From assembly GCA_963971405.1 (NCBI GenBank), contig OZ020489.1, forward strand, positions 40,874,510 to 40,938,509: a stretch of DNA of 64,000 bases, written 5' to 3'. The notes under the pieces were generated by a model. The model saw only the letters and a list, made by a program, of their open reading frames with translations. It was not told where the DNA came from and did no database searches. Positions 9,381-20,228 of the stretch are shown one piece after another (position 1 is the stretch's first letter; each line of letters starts with the position of its first letter). The position numbers and the translations under genes were made by a program. Origin of the DNA: Psococerastis gibbosa. Lineage: Eukaryota > Arthropoda > Insecta > Psocodea > Psocidae.

Positions 9381-10319
9381 ACAGATATCACGTGAAGCTT
9401 CTTCCTCAATACTATTTCACTGGCCGCCATTAGGCCGATTAAATGTATTAGTTTAAAACCATAATATCTGTTGAAAAGACACGCCTGTTAAAATATATCG
9501 TATAGTTTAGCAATTCATTTAAAGAAGAAAAAGAGGGAAAAATTCCTTTAAAAAGAATGTCAAGCTGAGGACGGGAATTGAAAATAAATAAATATAAAAT
9601 GAGACAAAAAAAGCTTGGCATTTCAATTTATGACATGATGTCCCTATTATCACCTAATCGACAACAGAATATTAAAAAAAAAAGCGGTAAAATAAGAAAG
9701 ATGAAGTGTAGATGGGCTCTCCCCCCTCCCTCTGCGTCCATTTGCAAGTCAAATAAAAAATTGTCACGGCGGGGCGGGGGGGGGGGGGGGGTTAGATTGT
9801 GTGTTTTGTTGATTAAAATGAGGAGAAGGGGTAGGAGACCAAGGGCAGTGGCGTAACTGGAATGGGACGGTCTGGCTGGACGTTCAGAATACTCGTACAA
9901 ATATACTAAATTCAATAATCTCTGTTTATTAAATTTAATTAAAGTATATAACCGGTTGGTTTTCTGGGTAGTGTATTTAAAAATCTCAATGCAGGAGAGA
10001 CCAAACAAAGACTTTTGAAATCAATTTTTAATTTTTTTAATTTTAATAAAAAATTTATTAACAAGAAGTCAATTTACAAAGGTAATACAGTAATACAATT
10101 TTAAATATTGATGTCATTGGAGATGGACTCCTTATTTTACTGGAATATTACAATAATAATAAAAATAATAAACTAATATAAAATTAATTAATTTACTGCT
10201 GGTACTATAAACATACGTATATTCATTCCATGATACATATGAGGAGAACATGTTTGTAAAAGGCGATTTGTGACATGAAACTATAAATGCAGGAGAGGCA
10301 AAACACTTTTAAAATCTTA
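9381..10319. other. Unassigned; poly-G tract and a possible hAT end
   Basis: A poly-G/purine tract lies at about 9771-9791. CAGTGGCGTAA at 9846-9856 mirrors TTACGCCACTG at 11599-11609, but the 8-bp flanks do not match, so a 1.7-kb element is only a possibility. The remainder is AT-rich with no gene. Confidence 0.35.
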
Positions 10320-10713
10320 AGAGTGTACTGCCCGTAGGAAAGTGGCAGCCCGAAATTTAATATTTTTTATTTTTTATTTAATTAACTAAGCATGTTATTA
10401 AAGATTTGGCTCATCAAAGTTGTAGAAGACTACGTCATGCATCATATGAGTATAATAAGGTATTTTCAGTTTTCGAAATTGTAGTTTTTTTTTATAAAAT
10501 CGATTACACGTGAAAAGTTATTGTTCATAAAATATTTGCATGTTTCTGAAAAAACCACTATTTCGAAAATTAAAAATATCTTATAATATGATGCATGAAG
10601 TAGTCTTCTACAACTTTGATGAGCCAAATCTTTAATAACATGCTTAGTTAATTAAATAACAAATAAAAAGTATTCAATTTCGGGCTGGCAATTTCCTACG
10701 GTCTGTACACTCT
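10320..10713. mobile_element. 394-bp palindromic MITE, TA-flanked
   Basis: AGAGTGTAC (10320) and GTACACTCT (ending 10713) are exact inverses with TA on both outer sides. The arms match almost throughout: CAGCCCGAAATT with AATTTCGGGCTGG, TTATTAAAGATTTGGCTCAT with its inverse, and AGTTGTAGAAGACTAC with GTAGTCTTCTACAACT. No coding capacity. It should form a very stable hairpin. Confidence 0.8.
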
Positions 10714-11213
10714 TACTGTTTCTACATTATGGGATGTAATATTTTAATTAACATTCTTTGACAATATTGGAATCACAATAGACTTTTTATTACATTTTCT
10801 TGTAGTAGTCGATGCGACGATTCCAGTGATACTACCAATCCAAAAAATATTTTTGTGACAAATCGCCATTTGCTAACATATTGGACGTCTGTTTTATGTT
10901 TTACTTTTTTCGCGTCAAATAACCATAGCCCCCTCTTACAATAGTTGCGATGCTTGAACGTATAGATTTTCATTTAAGGAAGGCAGATCTTGGAACATAT
11001 TAGAGCGTAGTAGATAATGTTGCAAGGAATTCACAATATTTTACCCCGTGTAATTGAATTTACAAGCAAATTTGAGAAAGCTATATGGCCTAAAGGTTGT
11101 GGCTTTGCTAATGTTCCAAATTCCGCTTCTAGATTCCATGTTCCAACCGAATTCCAGTTTGCTGTACAAATTTCGACTTGGGAACAGCCAGATTAGTATT
11201 TGTAAAGACTTGC
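10714..11213. other. Unassigned AT-rich sequence
   Basis: Short frames at 10773-10973 (-) and 11054-11278 (+) have no domain and no coding signature. Confidence 0.35.
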
Positions 11214-11565
11214 TATCATTATGTTTATTTGTTTTGTGTTATTTTTCCTACGCCTGCTTTCAGCAGTTCTGCATTTAAGCAACCCTGTAAGCCTGGCGGA
11301 GGGAGTGAGTCTCTTTATTAACTTGAGGCACCCTAGGGGCAGACTGCTACACCTCAGGGAGAAGGGGAGTTGACTGACAGGTTGGCCTCCTGATTGCGAA
11401 CCACTTGGGGAACACGGCAAAGTCACACGATTAATTCGGAGGTGGCTAGGCGTCGACATACACTTAGACTGCTTAAACGCGTTTTCATGTCCCACCATGT
11501 TCCCCTGCCAACGCTGTGACATTACCACGCTTGTTGCAGTTGGGACCAATGGGCCACCATGCCTA
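11214..11565 (-). mobile_element. SINE-C copy
   Basis: In plus orientation it begins with a T-rich start and CCTGCTTTCAGCAG and runs through AGCCTGGCGGAGGGAGTGAG, AACTTGAGGCACCCTA, CACACGATTAATTCGGAGGT and CCCTGCCAACGCTGTG. Other copies show an (AAC)n tail on the opposite strand, so the element reads on the minus strand. The tail here is decayed. Confidence 0.7.
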
Positions 11566-12016
11566 GGTCTGTAAAGAAACCCTTCATGACATTAATTATT
11601 ACGCCACTGTTCAAAAAGGTACCCAAAGCGAGGGGGGGGGGGCACTAGGTCCTTATAAAAACGAATAATTATGTAAGCTTACTGAAATTATAATGAGGGG
11701 ATGTTTTGCATGTCATTTGAATATTAAGTGGGGAAAACAGGCTCTGTTCCTCCTCTGCTTTTGCACCCCTTTCTCTCGCTTTTGCCCCCATTTACAACTG
11801 CGTTGCCCCCTTCGCCTCTTTCCCCCAGGGGGCTGGGGGTGGGGGGGTTGCTTTTACTAATCCACAGGGCGTACATTAAACCTAGTGGATTCCTTTCACG
11901 TTTTCACTTAGGATGCGGGCTAACAGAAGAAGGGTAGAGCTCATAAAATCTGGGGCAAATTAAACTTTTTCTTCTTTGATTTTTTTTTTTTGAATGAATA
12001 AAAACGTCTTTCTATT
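11566..12016. other. Unassigned; G and C tracts
   Basis: A G10 run lies near 11632. The 69-codon frame at 11728-11937 is low-complexity Leu/Pro and not a gene. Confidence 0.35.
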
Positions 12017-12345
12017 ATGCGAAGGGCTACTCTACCAGCTAACCCATTTGGTTGGCTGGTCGAATTTCTATTACAATTTGTGAGGTGTAATACTGGTCTC
12101 TCCAGAGCCCACAGGCTAAACTGGGTCATGGCGGTCCTACCGTCTGTCGGCACTGCAATGAGTCCGGGGAAGCCGCGGAACACGTGGTTGACCACTGTGC
12201 AGCACTGTGGCGGGTTCTTTTGGACTGTTTTGGGGTGGCCGACATCGAGCCGGTCGATTTGATCGACTTGCCATTGAAAGTTGAAGGATTTTGTACAAAT
12301 ATCGCAGGAAATATCCATTCAAGAGGAATTAAAATTTTTGATAAG
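12017..12345 (+). pseudogene. Non-LTR retrotransposon C-terminus, frameshifted
   Basis: One frame reads SRAHRLNWVMAVLPSVGT. After a frameshift, the next reads CRHCNESGEAAEHVVDHC, then LWRVLLDCFGVADIEPVDLI and NIHSRGIK. The CxxC...EHxxxHC pattern is the zinc-finger-like tail of Jockey/I-type elements, with TGH-like and RxxW segments before it. A SINE-C inserted directly after this segment (12352). Confidence 0.75.
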
Positions 12346-12351
12346 ATATGT

Positions 12352-12729
12352 TGCTGTTGTTGTTTCTAACGCCTGCTTGCAGCATTTCTGCTTTAAGCAA
12401 CCCTATCAGCCTGGCGGGGGGAGTGAGTCTGTTTGTTAACTTGAGGCACCCTAAGGGCAGACTCTTTCACCTCGGGGAAAGAGGAGTTGACTGACAGGGT
12501 GGACCTCCTGATTATAGTGCAGTCCGAACCAATTGGGGAACATGGTAAAGTCACACGATTAAATCGGAGGTGACCAAGACTCGACATGTCCTTAGACTGA
12601 CTGGTATAGTCTCAGCGCGTTATCATGTTCCATCATGTTCCCCTGCCAACGCTGTGCACACTACCAAGTTTGCCGCAGTTTGAAACATGCTCTGCTCTCA
12701 TGGATTCAACATGGTCAAGCCGTTGGCAT
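12352..12729 (-). mobile_element. SINE-C copy with 8-bp target duplication
   Basis: It begins in plus orientation with TGCTGTTGTTGTTTC, the inverse of an (AAC)n tail, and ends at GCCGTTGGCAT. AGATATGT flanks it at 12344-12351 and 12730-12737. It interrupted the tail of a LINE remnant. Full-length features match 39240-39636. Confidence 0.75.
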
Positions 12730-13232
12730 AGATATGTATAGATATGTGATCGTCACTAACACTGATAAAGTTACACAGAACACAATTACTGTGTTGTATT
12801 ATATTGGTCTGCCCGTTCTAGACTGTGGAATCGTCCCATCTATCAATTAATTCTGTGCTTTAGGATGGGGAAAGTCGAGGCAACCGAAATTTAACTCTAG
12901 AACAATTTTTTGCAATTACTCATAATAATCTGAAACGGTACCTATACTAAGTGATTAGAAGGGATGCTTCTATAACAGATTAATACGGGGGTTGCACTTT
13001 ACCTTACTGAAGAACTTGCAGAGTGGCAGACGACCTGGCGCCAGGCTGGTAGCTCGAAGCGGACGGCTAGGTGCAACACTTTATGGTTAAATAACAGATA
13101 TTAAAGAATTATAAAGAATAAAGGTATCGGTATAACTAATTAATTGATTTATGAAACGGAAAGACGTGCGACTGTCTCGCGAATAGAAAACGAACTGGGT
13201 TTTGCAAAACTGCAACCGGTTGAGACCTGTTA
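12730..13232. other. Unassigned sequence
   Basis: ACCGAAATTTAACTCTAG near 12888 resembles the outer part of repeat D (54020). The rest is not recognised. Confidence 0.35.
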
Positions 13233-13616
13233 GGTGCCCATTCCATTGACCGGCTAGGGCTATTTCCAACAACGGTGACGTGGTAGCAGACATTCAAGAC
13301 TTAGGTGGCGTTTCCACCGACCTCGCATTGCAGAATTGACGGAAATGATTATTTTCCTCTATGCAATAGTTAAAATTGATCAATGATCATACAGTAAAAT
13401 CACAAACAAAAAAACTAAAATTAAAAAATGGCGTCATGGGATATGTTAAATACAAACATTTTAATAGATTTCTATAAAAAGAAAAATTCTAATTTCCGTC
13501 AATGTCATTTGGATTCTGCAATGCGAGGTCGGTGGAAACGCTACCTAAATCTTGAATGTCTGCTACCACGTCACCGTTGTTGGAAATAGCCCTAGCCGGT
13601 CAATGGAATGGGCGCC
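13233..13616. mobile_element. TTA-flanked palindromic MITE, GGYGCCCATTCC ends
   Basis: The 384-bp element starts GGTGCCCATTCCATTGACC and ends GGTCAATGGAATGGGCGCC. TTA lies outside both ends (13230-13232 and 13617-13619). A 3-bp TTA/TAA target is typical of PIF/Harbinger elements. Arms include GTGACGTGGTAGCAGACATT and ACCGACCTCGCATTGCAGAA with their inverses. A sister copy lies at 58860-59228. Confidence 0.75.
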
Positions 13617-14329
13617 TTATTGGAGAGTGTTTTCCTCTAGTGATACGGCCACCTTCTGGTTTGCCCGAGACTAGGAGAAGCTGTGACTGCTGTGTCCCAA
13701 ACAGATCTTTTAGACTCCAACGGCAAGGCCATCCCGGCTGCAACGTTTTGGATCAACGTGTCCTAGGCCCGGACACGTTAAGTAAGTACAGCACACTAAG
13801 TGATAAATCGGAAAGCATGTACGGGTTCCCTCGTACCGGTTCTTTTGAACTTGTACTGGGAAAATGAAAAATGTTGTGCAGCAGATGAAAAGGAGCGTCT
13901 GAAAAGTTTGTGAAAGAGCCGCAGACCGCAACTGCTTAAAAGATATTTTCGCCAGCCAATTTAGAGCTGGGAATGAGCCTGGCTGGGGGTAGAGAGACAG
14001 GTGTAAAACTCTGCTGGTAATTGTACCGTAATTGCATCCGTGGTAACGGCCCGAGGGTTGAATTCAGGGGAAAAAGGAGGGGGGGGGGGAGGGTACCTCT
14101 CGCAATCCTGAAATTCTTTCTTATGACTAATACTGCGAGGCTTGTTTCTTTTTTATGCTGTGTTTTAACACATTCTGCTGGCTGTTTGCATTCGGAAAAA
14201 TATTTTGTTTGCATTTTTTTAGGGTAGTAAGTTAACTTGATGACTCGTACTTTAACTTGTTGATTTCATTGCTGCATTGTCTCAGCTTGTCCATTATCAC
14301 TTGTCACTTGTCACTTGTCACAGTGTAGA
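13617..14329. other. Unassigned; small family E and D pieces
   Basis: GGAAAGCATGTACGGG near 13811 resembles the D flank at 54105. CAGCTTGTCCATTATCACTTG near 14283 is family E followed by three CACTTGT repeats. A G9 tract lies near 14071. Confidence 0.35.
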
Positions 14330-14545
14330 CAGTTTTTTCTGGACAGGGTAGTCTTTTGTCCTGGGGTTGGGAAACTGGCCCGGAAGGCGGAGGAACTCAA
14401 TGATGAGTCAACGGCATAGGGATGCAGAAGGCAGCGGGAAACCACTGCATTATAATTACCTAGAATAGTCATGATGACTACAACTGCCATGATGATAGCC
14501 AATCTTCGATAGAAGTGGCATTAAATGAAGAAGAAGAGGATTTAG
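14330..14545 (+). pseudogene. LINE-N non-LTR 3' end
   Basis: Near 14480 the plus strand reads TTTAMMIANLR followed by a stop, the common last residues (AMMIANLR) of a widespread arthropod non-LTR protein. Then comes GAAGAAGAAG. The upstream 150 bp match, inverted, the copy at 29855-30035. Only the extreme C-terminus is visible. Confidence 0.55.
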
Positions 14546-14612
14546 GAAAACCTGGAACCTGGCGGGATTCGAACACACACCACTGGACCACAAGCCCGAC
14601 AAATAATGCTAA
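14536..14612 (-). mobile_element. SINE-B copy (tRNA-like inside inverted arms)
   Basis: The minus strand has GGCTTGTGGTCCAGTGG and GGGTTCGAATCCCGCC-like boxes. GAAGAGGATTTAG at the left and CTAAATCCTCTTC at the right form inverted arms around the tRNA-like core, which has lost its anticodon arm. Confidence 0.65.
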
Positions 14613-14683
14613 ATCCTCTTCTTATATACTTTGTAAGATTCGTATTGCTAGGAGATTGCACAGTCAAAGAGCATGTATATAGA

Positions 14684-14800
14684 GGATTTAGCAGACATTT
14701 GGCTTGTGGTCCAGCGGTTTAAGACGATGCCCTGCATATCCGATGATGGTTGGTTCGAATCCCACCAAGTTGAGGTTTTTTTTTAAATCCTCTAGTTTCG
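14684..14800 (+). mobile_element. SINE-B copy
   Basis: AGAGGATTTA at the left and TAAATCCTCT at the right enclose a tRNA-like core: GGCTTGTGGTCCAGCGG (A-box side) and TTGGTTCGAATCCCACC (B box). It lies 70 bp from an inverted copy. Confidence 0.7.
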
Positions 14801-14918
14801 GTTTTCCATGGGGTCTCTGGCATTGGGCAAGGTTCGATGGGCCACATTTAAGTAGGCCTACGTCCAAAAAAAAGCCCTAAAAATAATAACAATGTCAACT
14901 TGGTACCTGGTCCCCGTG

Positions 14919-15675
14919 CAGTGGTGGATTAACCCATGGGCACTTGGGGCGCAGGCCGACGGCCCTCCCAAAAATACCTAAAATTCCGGCCCTCCCCAAA
15001 CGATACTTTTTTTTTTTAATAATAAAAAAAAAATTGAAAGTTGAAAACAATTTCCTAACAAAGTTTTGAAATTGGCGGGAAATTAAACGATTTTTCTTGC
15101 TGCTATGTTGGTGGACAGTGTTCACCCACGGCCCCCCACCGAGCTCCTACACCTCCATATGATTTGCTTGCGGAAGCAGGGACAAATAGGAAGCCCGCCA
15201 TATTTTGGCCTCACGTTTTCGCGCCAAATGAAACTCAATAGTTATCTTATGGTACCTAACCCAAGATTTTTAAAACTAAACAAAATATGTCTTTATTAAA
15301 TATTTAGGCTGTCTAACTTCACTATTATAATAAATATGCTTTCCCAAAATAGCTGAAAATTATGTGGATTAAAAATAAACAATAGTATCAAATAAGTTCA
15401 ATAATCCAAAACAGTAACTGTACCCTATGAAATTTGAAATGTAGCAAATACAAAATTAAATTAGGCCTATAGGCAATAATAAGGGCAACAAAAAGGCATT
15501 TTCTCTTAGTTTTTAACTAAAATACAGAATACCCCCTGCTGTGAGCCCAAAATGGCGGAAATCAAATTACCATGCGACACTAGCGCCAATGGTACTTCTA
15601 GTATATTATATTAGAAGTTCTTTGCCCCCCACATATCTTGTGCCCACGGCCCCCACAGGGGTTAATCCGGTACTG
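14919..15675. mobile_element. Non-autonomous hAT-like element with exact 8-bp target duplication
   Basis: It starts CAGTGGTGGATTAACCC and ends GGGTTAATCCGGTACTG. TCCCCGTG is present at 14911-14918 and 15676-15683, an exact 8-bp duplication. CAGTG-type ends and 8-bp duplications define hAT transposons. The 757-bp interior contains several GGCCCCC/CCACGG blocks and no transposase. The short frame at 15105-15299 is not a domain. Confidence 0.85.
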
Positions 15676-16217
15676 TCCCCGTGTCGCTCGCAATAATGGA
15701 GGGTTCTATCAACAGGGTCTGTAACCTAAAGGGGTAGTTAGCCAGTTGGTGCAGGGTGTAAGCAAGCCCTACGGGAGGTTCTATATAATGGTTTTTCAAA
15801 GCGATGTGATTGCGAGTTCTGTATGTGTGGACATTTACAAAGCTTTCGAAAACCAATATGGTTACCGCTGAATTAAAATTGACATAAACTCTGATGGAAA
15901 GCTTTGAATTGATAACGGGCTAGCAGTTTAATCTTGTGGGCTTTACAGCTGCTGTTTGCAAAGGGCCCATATTGTTTGCCATCAGGTGAGTGGGGGGGGG
16001 GGCGGCGGTGATAGCTAATAAGCTTTACCCTTATAATTGTAACTTCAAAATTCATTAGTAAAAAAAGGGAAAAATATAAAAAAAATTATTTTAAATTAAA
16101 TTTACAAAATAGATATAATTTAAAATGGAACATTTAGATTAAAATGAAAAAGGCTCGAGAACTTAATGAGGGTCTAGGCATGAGCACTCGAAGAGCATCC
16201 TCTATACACTATTTCCC
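15676..16217. other. Unassigned; poly-G tract
   Basis: A G10 tract lies near 15992. No gene or repeat is recognised. Confidence 0.35.
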
Positions 16218-16310
16218 AGGACATGTGCAGTACTGGTATGGACTCTGAATTTCCCCTAAAAGGTTGTTGGTTCGAGGCCTACACTTGATACATTTTATAT
16301 ATAAGTCAAA
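16218..16310 (+). mobile_element. SINE-A tRNA-like head only
   Basis: GCAGTACTGGTATGGACTCT and GGTTGTTGGTTCGAGGCC match the SINE-A head; the body is absent. Confidence 0.6.
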
Positions 16311-16689
16311 AATTTGCAGTTAGATCTATATCGAAAAGCCACAGACTGCAACATACGCTACCGCTTTATAAGTCTCTAAATATACTTCCAGTAGCTTTAC
16401 TTTGCAGGAAAGTTATACTACAGTTATTTATATACCATATCTTACCAGCCTTGATACCACAGACAAGGAATATTCCAACGAGAATGAATATCAACGGATG
16501 TCTCATATTACCCTAATTTACAAAGGCTCATACAACAGTATCATTCTTGTACAAATCATATTACTACTATAACGAATTCATTAGTAGTTACAATAAGTTC
16601 GCAAGGCCAAATACGAGCATAAAAGGTTACATTGATGTATATATAAAACAAACACTACTAGTATTATATCATGACTGTAATAAAATGAA

Positions 16690-16800
16690 TAATGTTTAAA
16701 CTGTACTTTGTAGGGTGAAGGCATGGGAGCCCTAATTGTATTTTGTCTAATTATTGTATTTGTTGGAAATAAAGAATTGTTATTATTATTATTATTATTT
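16690..16800 (+). repeat. LINE-like 3' tail ending in (ATT)n
   Basis: GTAGGGTGAAGGCATGGGAGCC and GGAAATAAAGAATTG lead into TTATTATTATTATTATT. A similar end occurs at 46520-46600 (GGAAAAAATGTG, AAATAAAGAAATTATTATT). No coding part is visible. Confidence 0.45.
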
Positions 16801-16932
16801 TCTGGCTGTGCTTCGGAGGACTTGCATTGTAGGCGGTCCCTTCTTTTTTGAGTGTAGGAGAAGGCTTTATAGCCCTAACTCCGCTAGGTTGGCTTAGTAA
16901 CAGAGCTAAAAGTCAATATTTATTTATTTATA
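16797..16932 (+). mobile_element. SINE-A 3' part
   Basis: TTTTCTGGCTGTGCTTCGGAGG through AACTCCGCTAGGTTGGCTTA and GTCAATATTTATTTATTTAT. It begins exactly after the (ATT)n tract, so the head was lost or the copy inserted 5'-truncated there. Confidence 0.7.
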
Positions 16933-17649
16933 CACCTTCTTTTAACCTGTTTTAACTGTTTTTGTGGATTCAACTTGGTATGGCCGTTGGCAAAATCGTC
17001 TGAATTTGATTGTTAGAGCAACTTCTGCGGGTGTTGGTATCGGAAAACTTGTGGAAAACGATCTGTAACTTAATACTAAGCAGTTGTTAAGTGGAAACTT
17101 GTATCCATTGTAATGTTGAGCAGCCATTTCCTATGATGATGGGTTCAGCCTTTATTCTTAACACAAATTCTAAAGAATTACTTTTTGCCGCACCCTCGCT
17201 CTCTCCTTTCATCTAGTAATTCTCTTAATCATGCTGTACATATCTTAATTGATATTGTTAGCAACCATTTATACAACTTTTATATTTATTTATTGACGTA
17301 TTCTGTGGGTGGAAGCATCCATTACCAAGATTATATCGATTGACGAGGGTTCGGGGAAAAGTTTCTCCATTTTTACAACGGCACTGATGGATATAAAATT
17401 CCCTGTATCCCTTTTGTTTATTTAATGAGCTACTCCTGAGGTAGTGATTGAAATTCAAATGTTAGCCTTTTTTTCGATTCTTTTCGAAATGATTTCTTTT
17501 ATAGTGTTTGCATTATTCAGGATTGTGCAGTGGCGTCTGTGAAATGGTTTGTATTTATTTACTTTCGATATTTTTTGTTGTATAGATCTGGTTAAAGAAA
17601 ATAATAAGCTTTGGTTCCGCTCGTACTGTGTGGACGGGGACGGTATGTA
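16933..17649. other. Unassigned AT-rich sequence
   Basis: The short minus frames at 16942-17127 and 17258-17458 show no domain. Confidence 0.35.
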
Positions 17650-17765
17650 GAAGAGACTGCACTTATCGGGCTTAACGCCCCGGTTAGCCGTAGATCGTGA
17701 GTTCGAATCCCGCCAAGCCCAGTTTTTCTATATCCTCTAATTTCGTCTTTAACGAGGAGGTTATC
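17650..17765 (+). mobile_element. SINE-B copy, partly deleted
   Basis: Contains AACGCCCCGGTTAGCCGTAG, GAGTTCGAATCCCGCC and AAGCCCAGTTTTTCTATATC followed by CTCTAATTTCG. The D-arm region is deleted, so the A box is lost. Confidence 0.65.
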
Positions 17766-18239
17766 TTTTCAATCAAAGTTAGTTTAAAGTCAGAGTTATG
17801 GGAGTTATGGCCTTGTTGACACCCATAAACATTATTCGGAACGATTGCATAGCCATATTCTGGAAGTATTAGAAGGCTTAATATCCTAGCAATGAACTTA
17901 TACTCTTTTCGTTCTTTGCCTGGTCTAGTGTTCATTCAATGGACTTCTTCTCTTTTGGTTCTTTGCTTGTTCTAGAGTCGACCTTTTAGAGATTATACCT
18001 TGCAAGCATTCCGCTCTCGTAAACATTCGTCGATTCAGTGATCATAAAGAAGAGGTTGTGGGAGTTATGTGTAATCGATAATCCAGTTTCCCGGTTTATG
18101 GAAACCATCCAGGAATCCATCTTTCAATATAGTCTATGAGATTAGGTTGGAGGAGGGGAGGATTTTTTTTTTACCGTTATGGTTACGCTATAGTGCAGTG
18201 GTTATAGTTTGGACCGAACATGAGTTGAAGGTTTGGCGC
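17766..18239. other. SINE-B body remnant and unassigned DNA
   Basis: TCAAAGTTAGTTTAAAGTCAG near 17774 matches the SINE-B 3' body at 45797. The remainder is not recognised. Confidence 0.4.
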
Positions 18240-18382
18240 CTCAACATACACTGTCAATTTCATTGTTTCCTACCAGTTATACTCTGGGTAAACTAAACAC
18301 AGCAGAAACAATCACTGTGTGTTGACCGAGACATTCTGTGCAAGCGTTACGCGAATAACAGTCATCATACAAATGATATGTA

Positions 18383-18711
18383 TAAGGCCGTAGCCAGGAT
18401 TTTTTTTTTTTTGGGGGGGGGGTTCAGAAATTTCATTGGATATTACATTGTGGTTTTTATTTTTCCTCTCAAAATCCGATTCTATCTAGTATCAAGTCAA
18501 GTCATTTCAGTTCGGGGTGGGGGAACCCCCATGAATCCCCCCTTAGGCGCCCATTCCACTTACGTCAATCGTCAATGAAAAATTGAAAAATGACGTAAAT
18601 TGACGTGGTAGCAGAATTTTTAGTATGTGTTTAATGTCTGCTAAAACGTCATTTTTCAATGTTTCATTGACGATTGACGTATGTAGAATGGGCGCCTTTG
18701 CTACGGCCTTG
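18383..18711. mobile_element. hAT-like MITE with exact 8-bp target duplication
   Basis: Ends TAAGGCCGTAGCCAGG and CTACGGCCTTG. GATATGTA is present at 18375-18382 and 18712-18719, an exact 8-bp duplication. Same family as 7961-8134. Its right end is split by a second MITE at 18546-18696. Confidence 0.8.
18546..18696. mobile_element. Small palindromic MITE nested in the hAT-like MITE
   Basis: GGCGCCCATTCCACTTACGT and ACGTATGTAGAATGGGCGCC are inverted ends, flanked by TTA (18543-18545) and TTT (18697-18699). The interior keeps TGACGTGGTAGCAGA, shared with 13233-13616 and 52498-52709. Length 151 bp. Confidence 0.75.
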
Positions 18712-18860
18712 GATATGTAAGAAAAAGCTTTCGTTTATATCATTTGAAAAATGGCTGTTCGCGTACCTTTTGCATAGTTGGTCTCAGTCAAATTACCGTG
18801 ATTTTTCTGCTGCGTGATATGGCTCTACTCAGTGTGTTTTACAATAGTCCTGGCCTTTGC

Positions 18861-20035
18861 CTATATTATGTTCTATAGTAGGTGAAACGTGACATTTAAC
18901 GCTAGAAGACAGACAACGATGAACAGTTTATGGCCGAAATTTCCAAATTTTATGTAAACAAGGGGGCCTGGGTATTTTTACTAAATTTAATAATTCCTCG
19001 TGCCACAGTCGGAAAAATACGAAAATGGTAATATTTTTACTTAACAGTTACGTGCAGTATTCGGCTATACGTGGCACGGACCGATCCTATTATATCATTC
19101 AACAAAGGAATTATAGAAGAGGATGATTAAAAATATTAGACGAAGGCTAGTGATAATATAGATGCCATCATTATCCTAAAAAGAGTGCAAAAAATTCCCC
19201 CTATAATTTTTTTGTCGCACTCATTTTTACGCTTTTTTTCAGAGCATAATAGATATTCCATTAGGGGGAGTTTCACCTTTACCACCCCTTACCCCCTACT
19301 TTTCAATCCCCCTCTTCTTCATCATACAAAAATTATCATCTCAAAGTCAAATGGGAACCGTTTTTCACTGTGAAGAGAGTAACCATTAGCTGTCTCTCAC
19401 TCACCCTCCCCCCCCCCATTTTATCGGGTTAAGTGTAATTTTTCATTCTGCAGACGAGCTTCATTCAAGGCTCGTCATCACTGCTCTTGCTGATCTGCTT
19501 TTACGTCTTTTTTGCTCTGTGGCTTTTGAAAATGGGTCTTGGGAAAATTTCGGTTTTTCCTCTCCGCACGGGCGGAGAAAGGGGCTTTTTTTCTGCTGCG
19601 TTAATGTTAAATATATTCAAAAGCTGCCTGAGAGATTAATTAATATTACAGGGGATGATGGCTGGAGTGTTTTATGTGTTTTTAACTTCATGGTCGTCGT
19701 ATGCTTTGTAGCTATGTTAAGTTTTTAAGATGACCATGTCATGGGTAACCACTAAGTACTAAGCTAATTCAATTTACGGACCGAGAGCCGGGGATTCTAG
19801 AACTGTAAGTTGTGGTTGTTGTCGTGCTTATTGGTTATTTGAGGCATGGTTATGTTATAATTCACATTCAGTGCAAAGCAAGCCGCCGGGTATAATTATA
19901 TTGCAATCGGCTGTAAATATATTGTAACTTGTGGAAACTCAGTTTTCCTTTGATGGAACTTGACTTGAAACAACTTGTCAAGTTAAAAATCTACTAGTAT
20001 ATGCAATATGTAGTAATAATAGTAAAAGTAGGGAA
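18861..20035. other. Unassigned sequence
   Basis: CGTGCCAC near 19000 and GTGGCACG near 19073 form a short imperfect inverted repeat. Frames at 19185-19373 and 19519-19728 have no domain. No gene supported. Confidence 0.35.
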
Positions 20036-20228
20036 ACATGGTAGGGCTTGTCCTGGTCACCTCCGAACTAATCGTGTGACTTCACTGTGTTTCCCAAGTG
20101 GTTCGGAATCCACTATAATCAGGAGGTCCACTGTCCTATGGGCTGGCATAGGACAGTCAAGTCGGGGTCGCTCTATGGGCCCAAATGAGGCCTAAGTCGT
20201 TAATAACCCGACGAACACTACTACTACT
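20036..20228 (+). mobile_element. SINE-C2 copy with (ACT)n tail
   Basis: Contains GGTCACCTCCGAACTAATCG, GTGTTTCCCAAGTGGTTCGG and ATCCACTATAATCAGGAGGT, and ends AACACTACTACTACTAATATG. C2 copies use an ACT tail and the GGGCCCA block. Others are at 34190-34440 (inverse) and 60828-61005. Confidence 0.7.

Larger units (their letters stand above)
18240..18860. mobile_element. Outer foldback element hosting nested MITEs
   Basis: Sequence left of 18375 (TTGACCGAGACATTCTGTGC, GCGAATAACAGTCATCATAC, AAATGATAT) is the imperfect inverse of sequence right of 18719 (ATATCATTTGAAAAATGGCT, GTTCGCG, GTTGGTCTCAGTCAA). The arms were one palindrome before 18383-18711 inserted at the centre. Outer limits are approximate. 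Confidence 0.55.

Noticed and set aside
9846..11609. 1.76-kb hAT element with CAGTGGCGTAA ends
   Set aside because: The 11-bp inverted ends match, but the flanking 8-mers (ACCAAGGG and TTCAAAAA) do not, so the pairing may be chance between two unrelated CAGTGGCGTAA ends.
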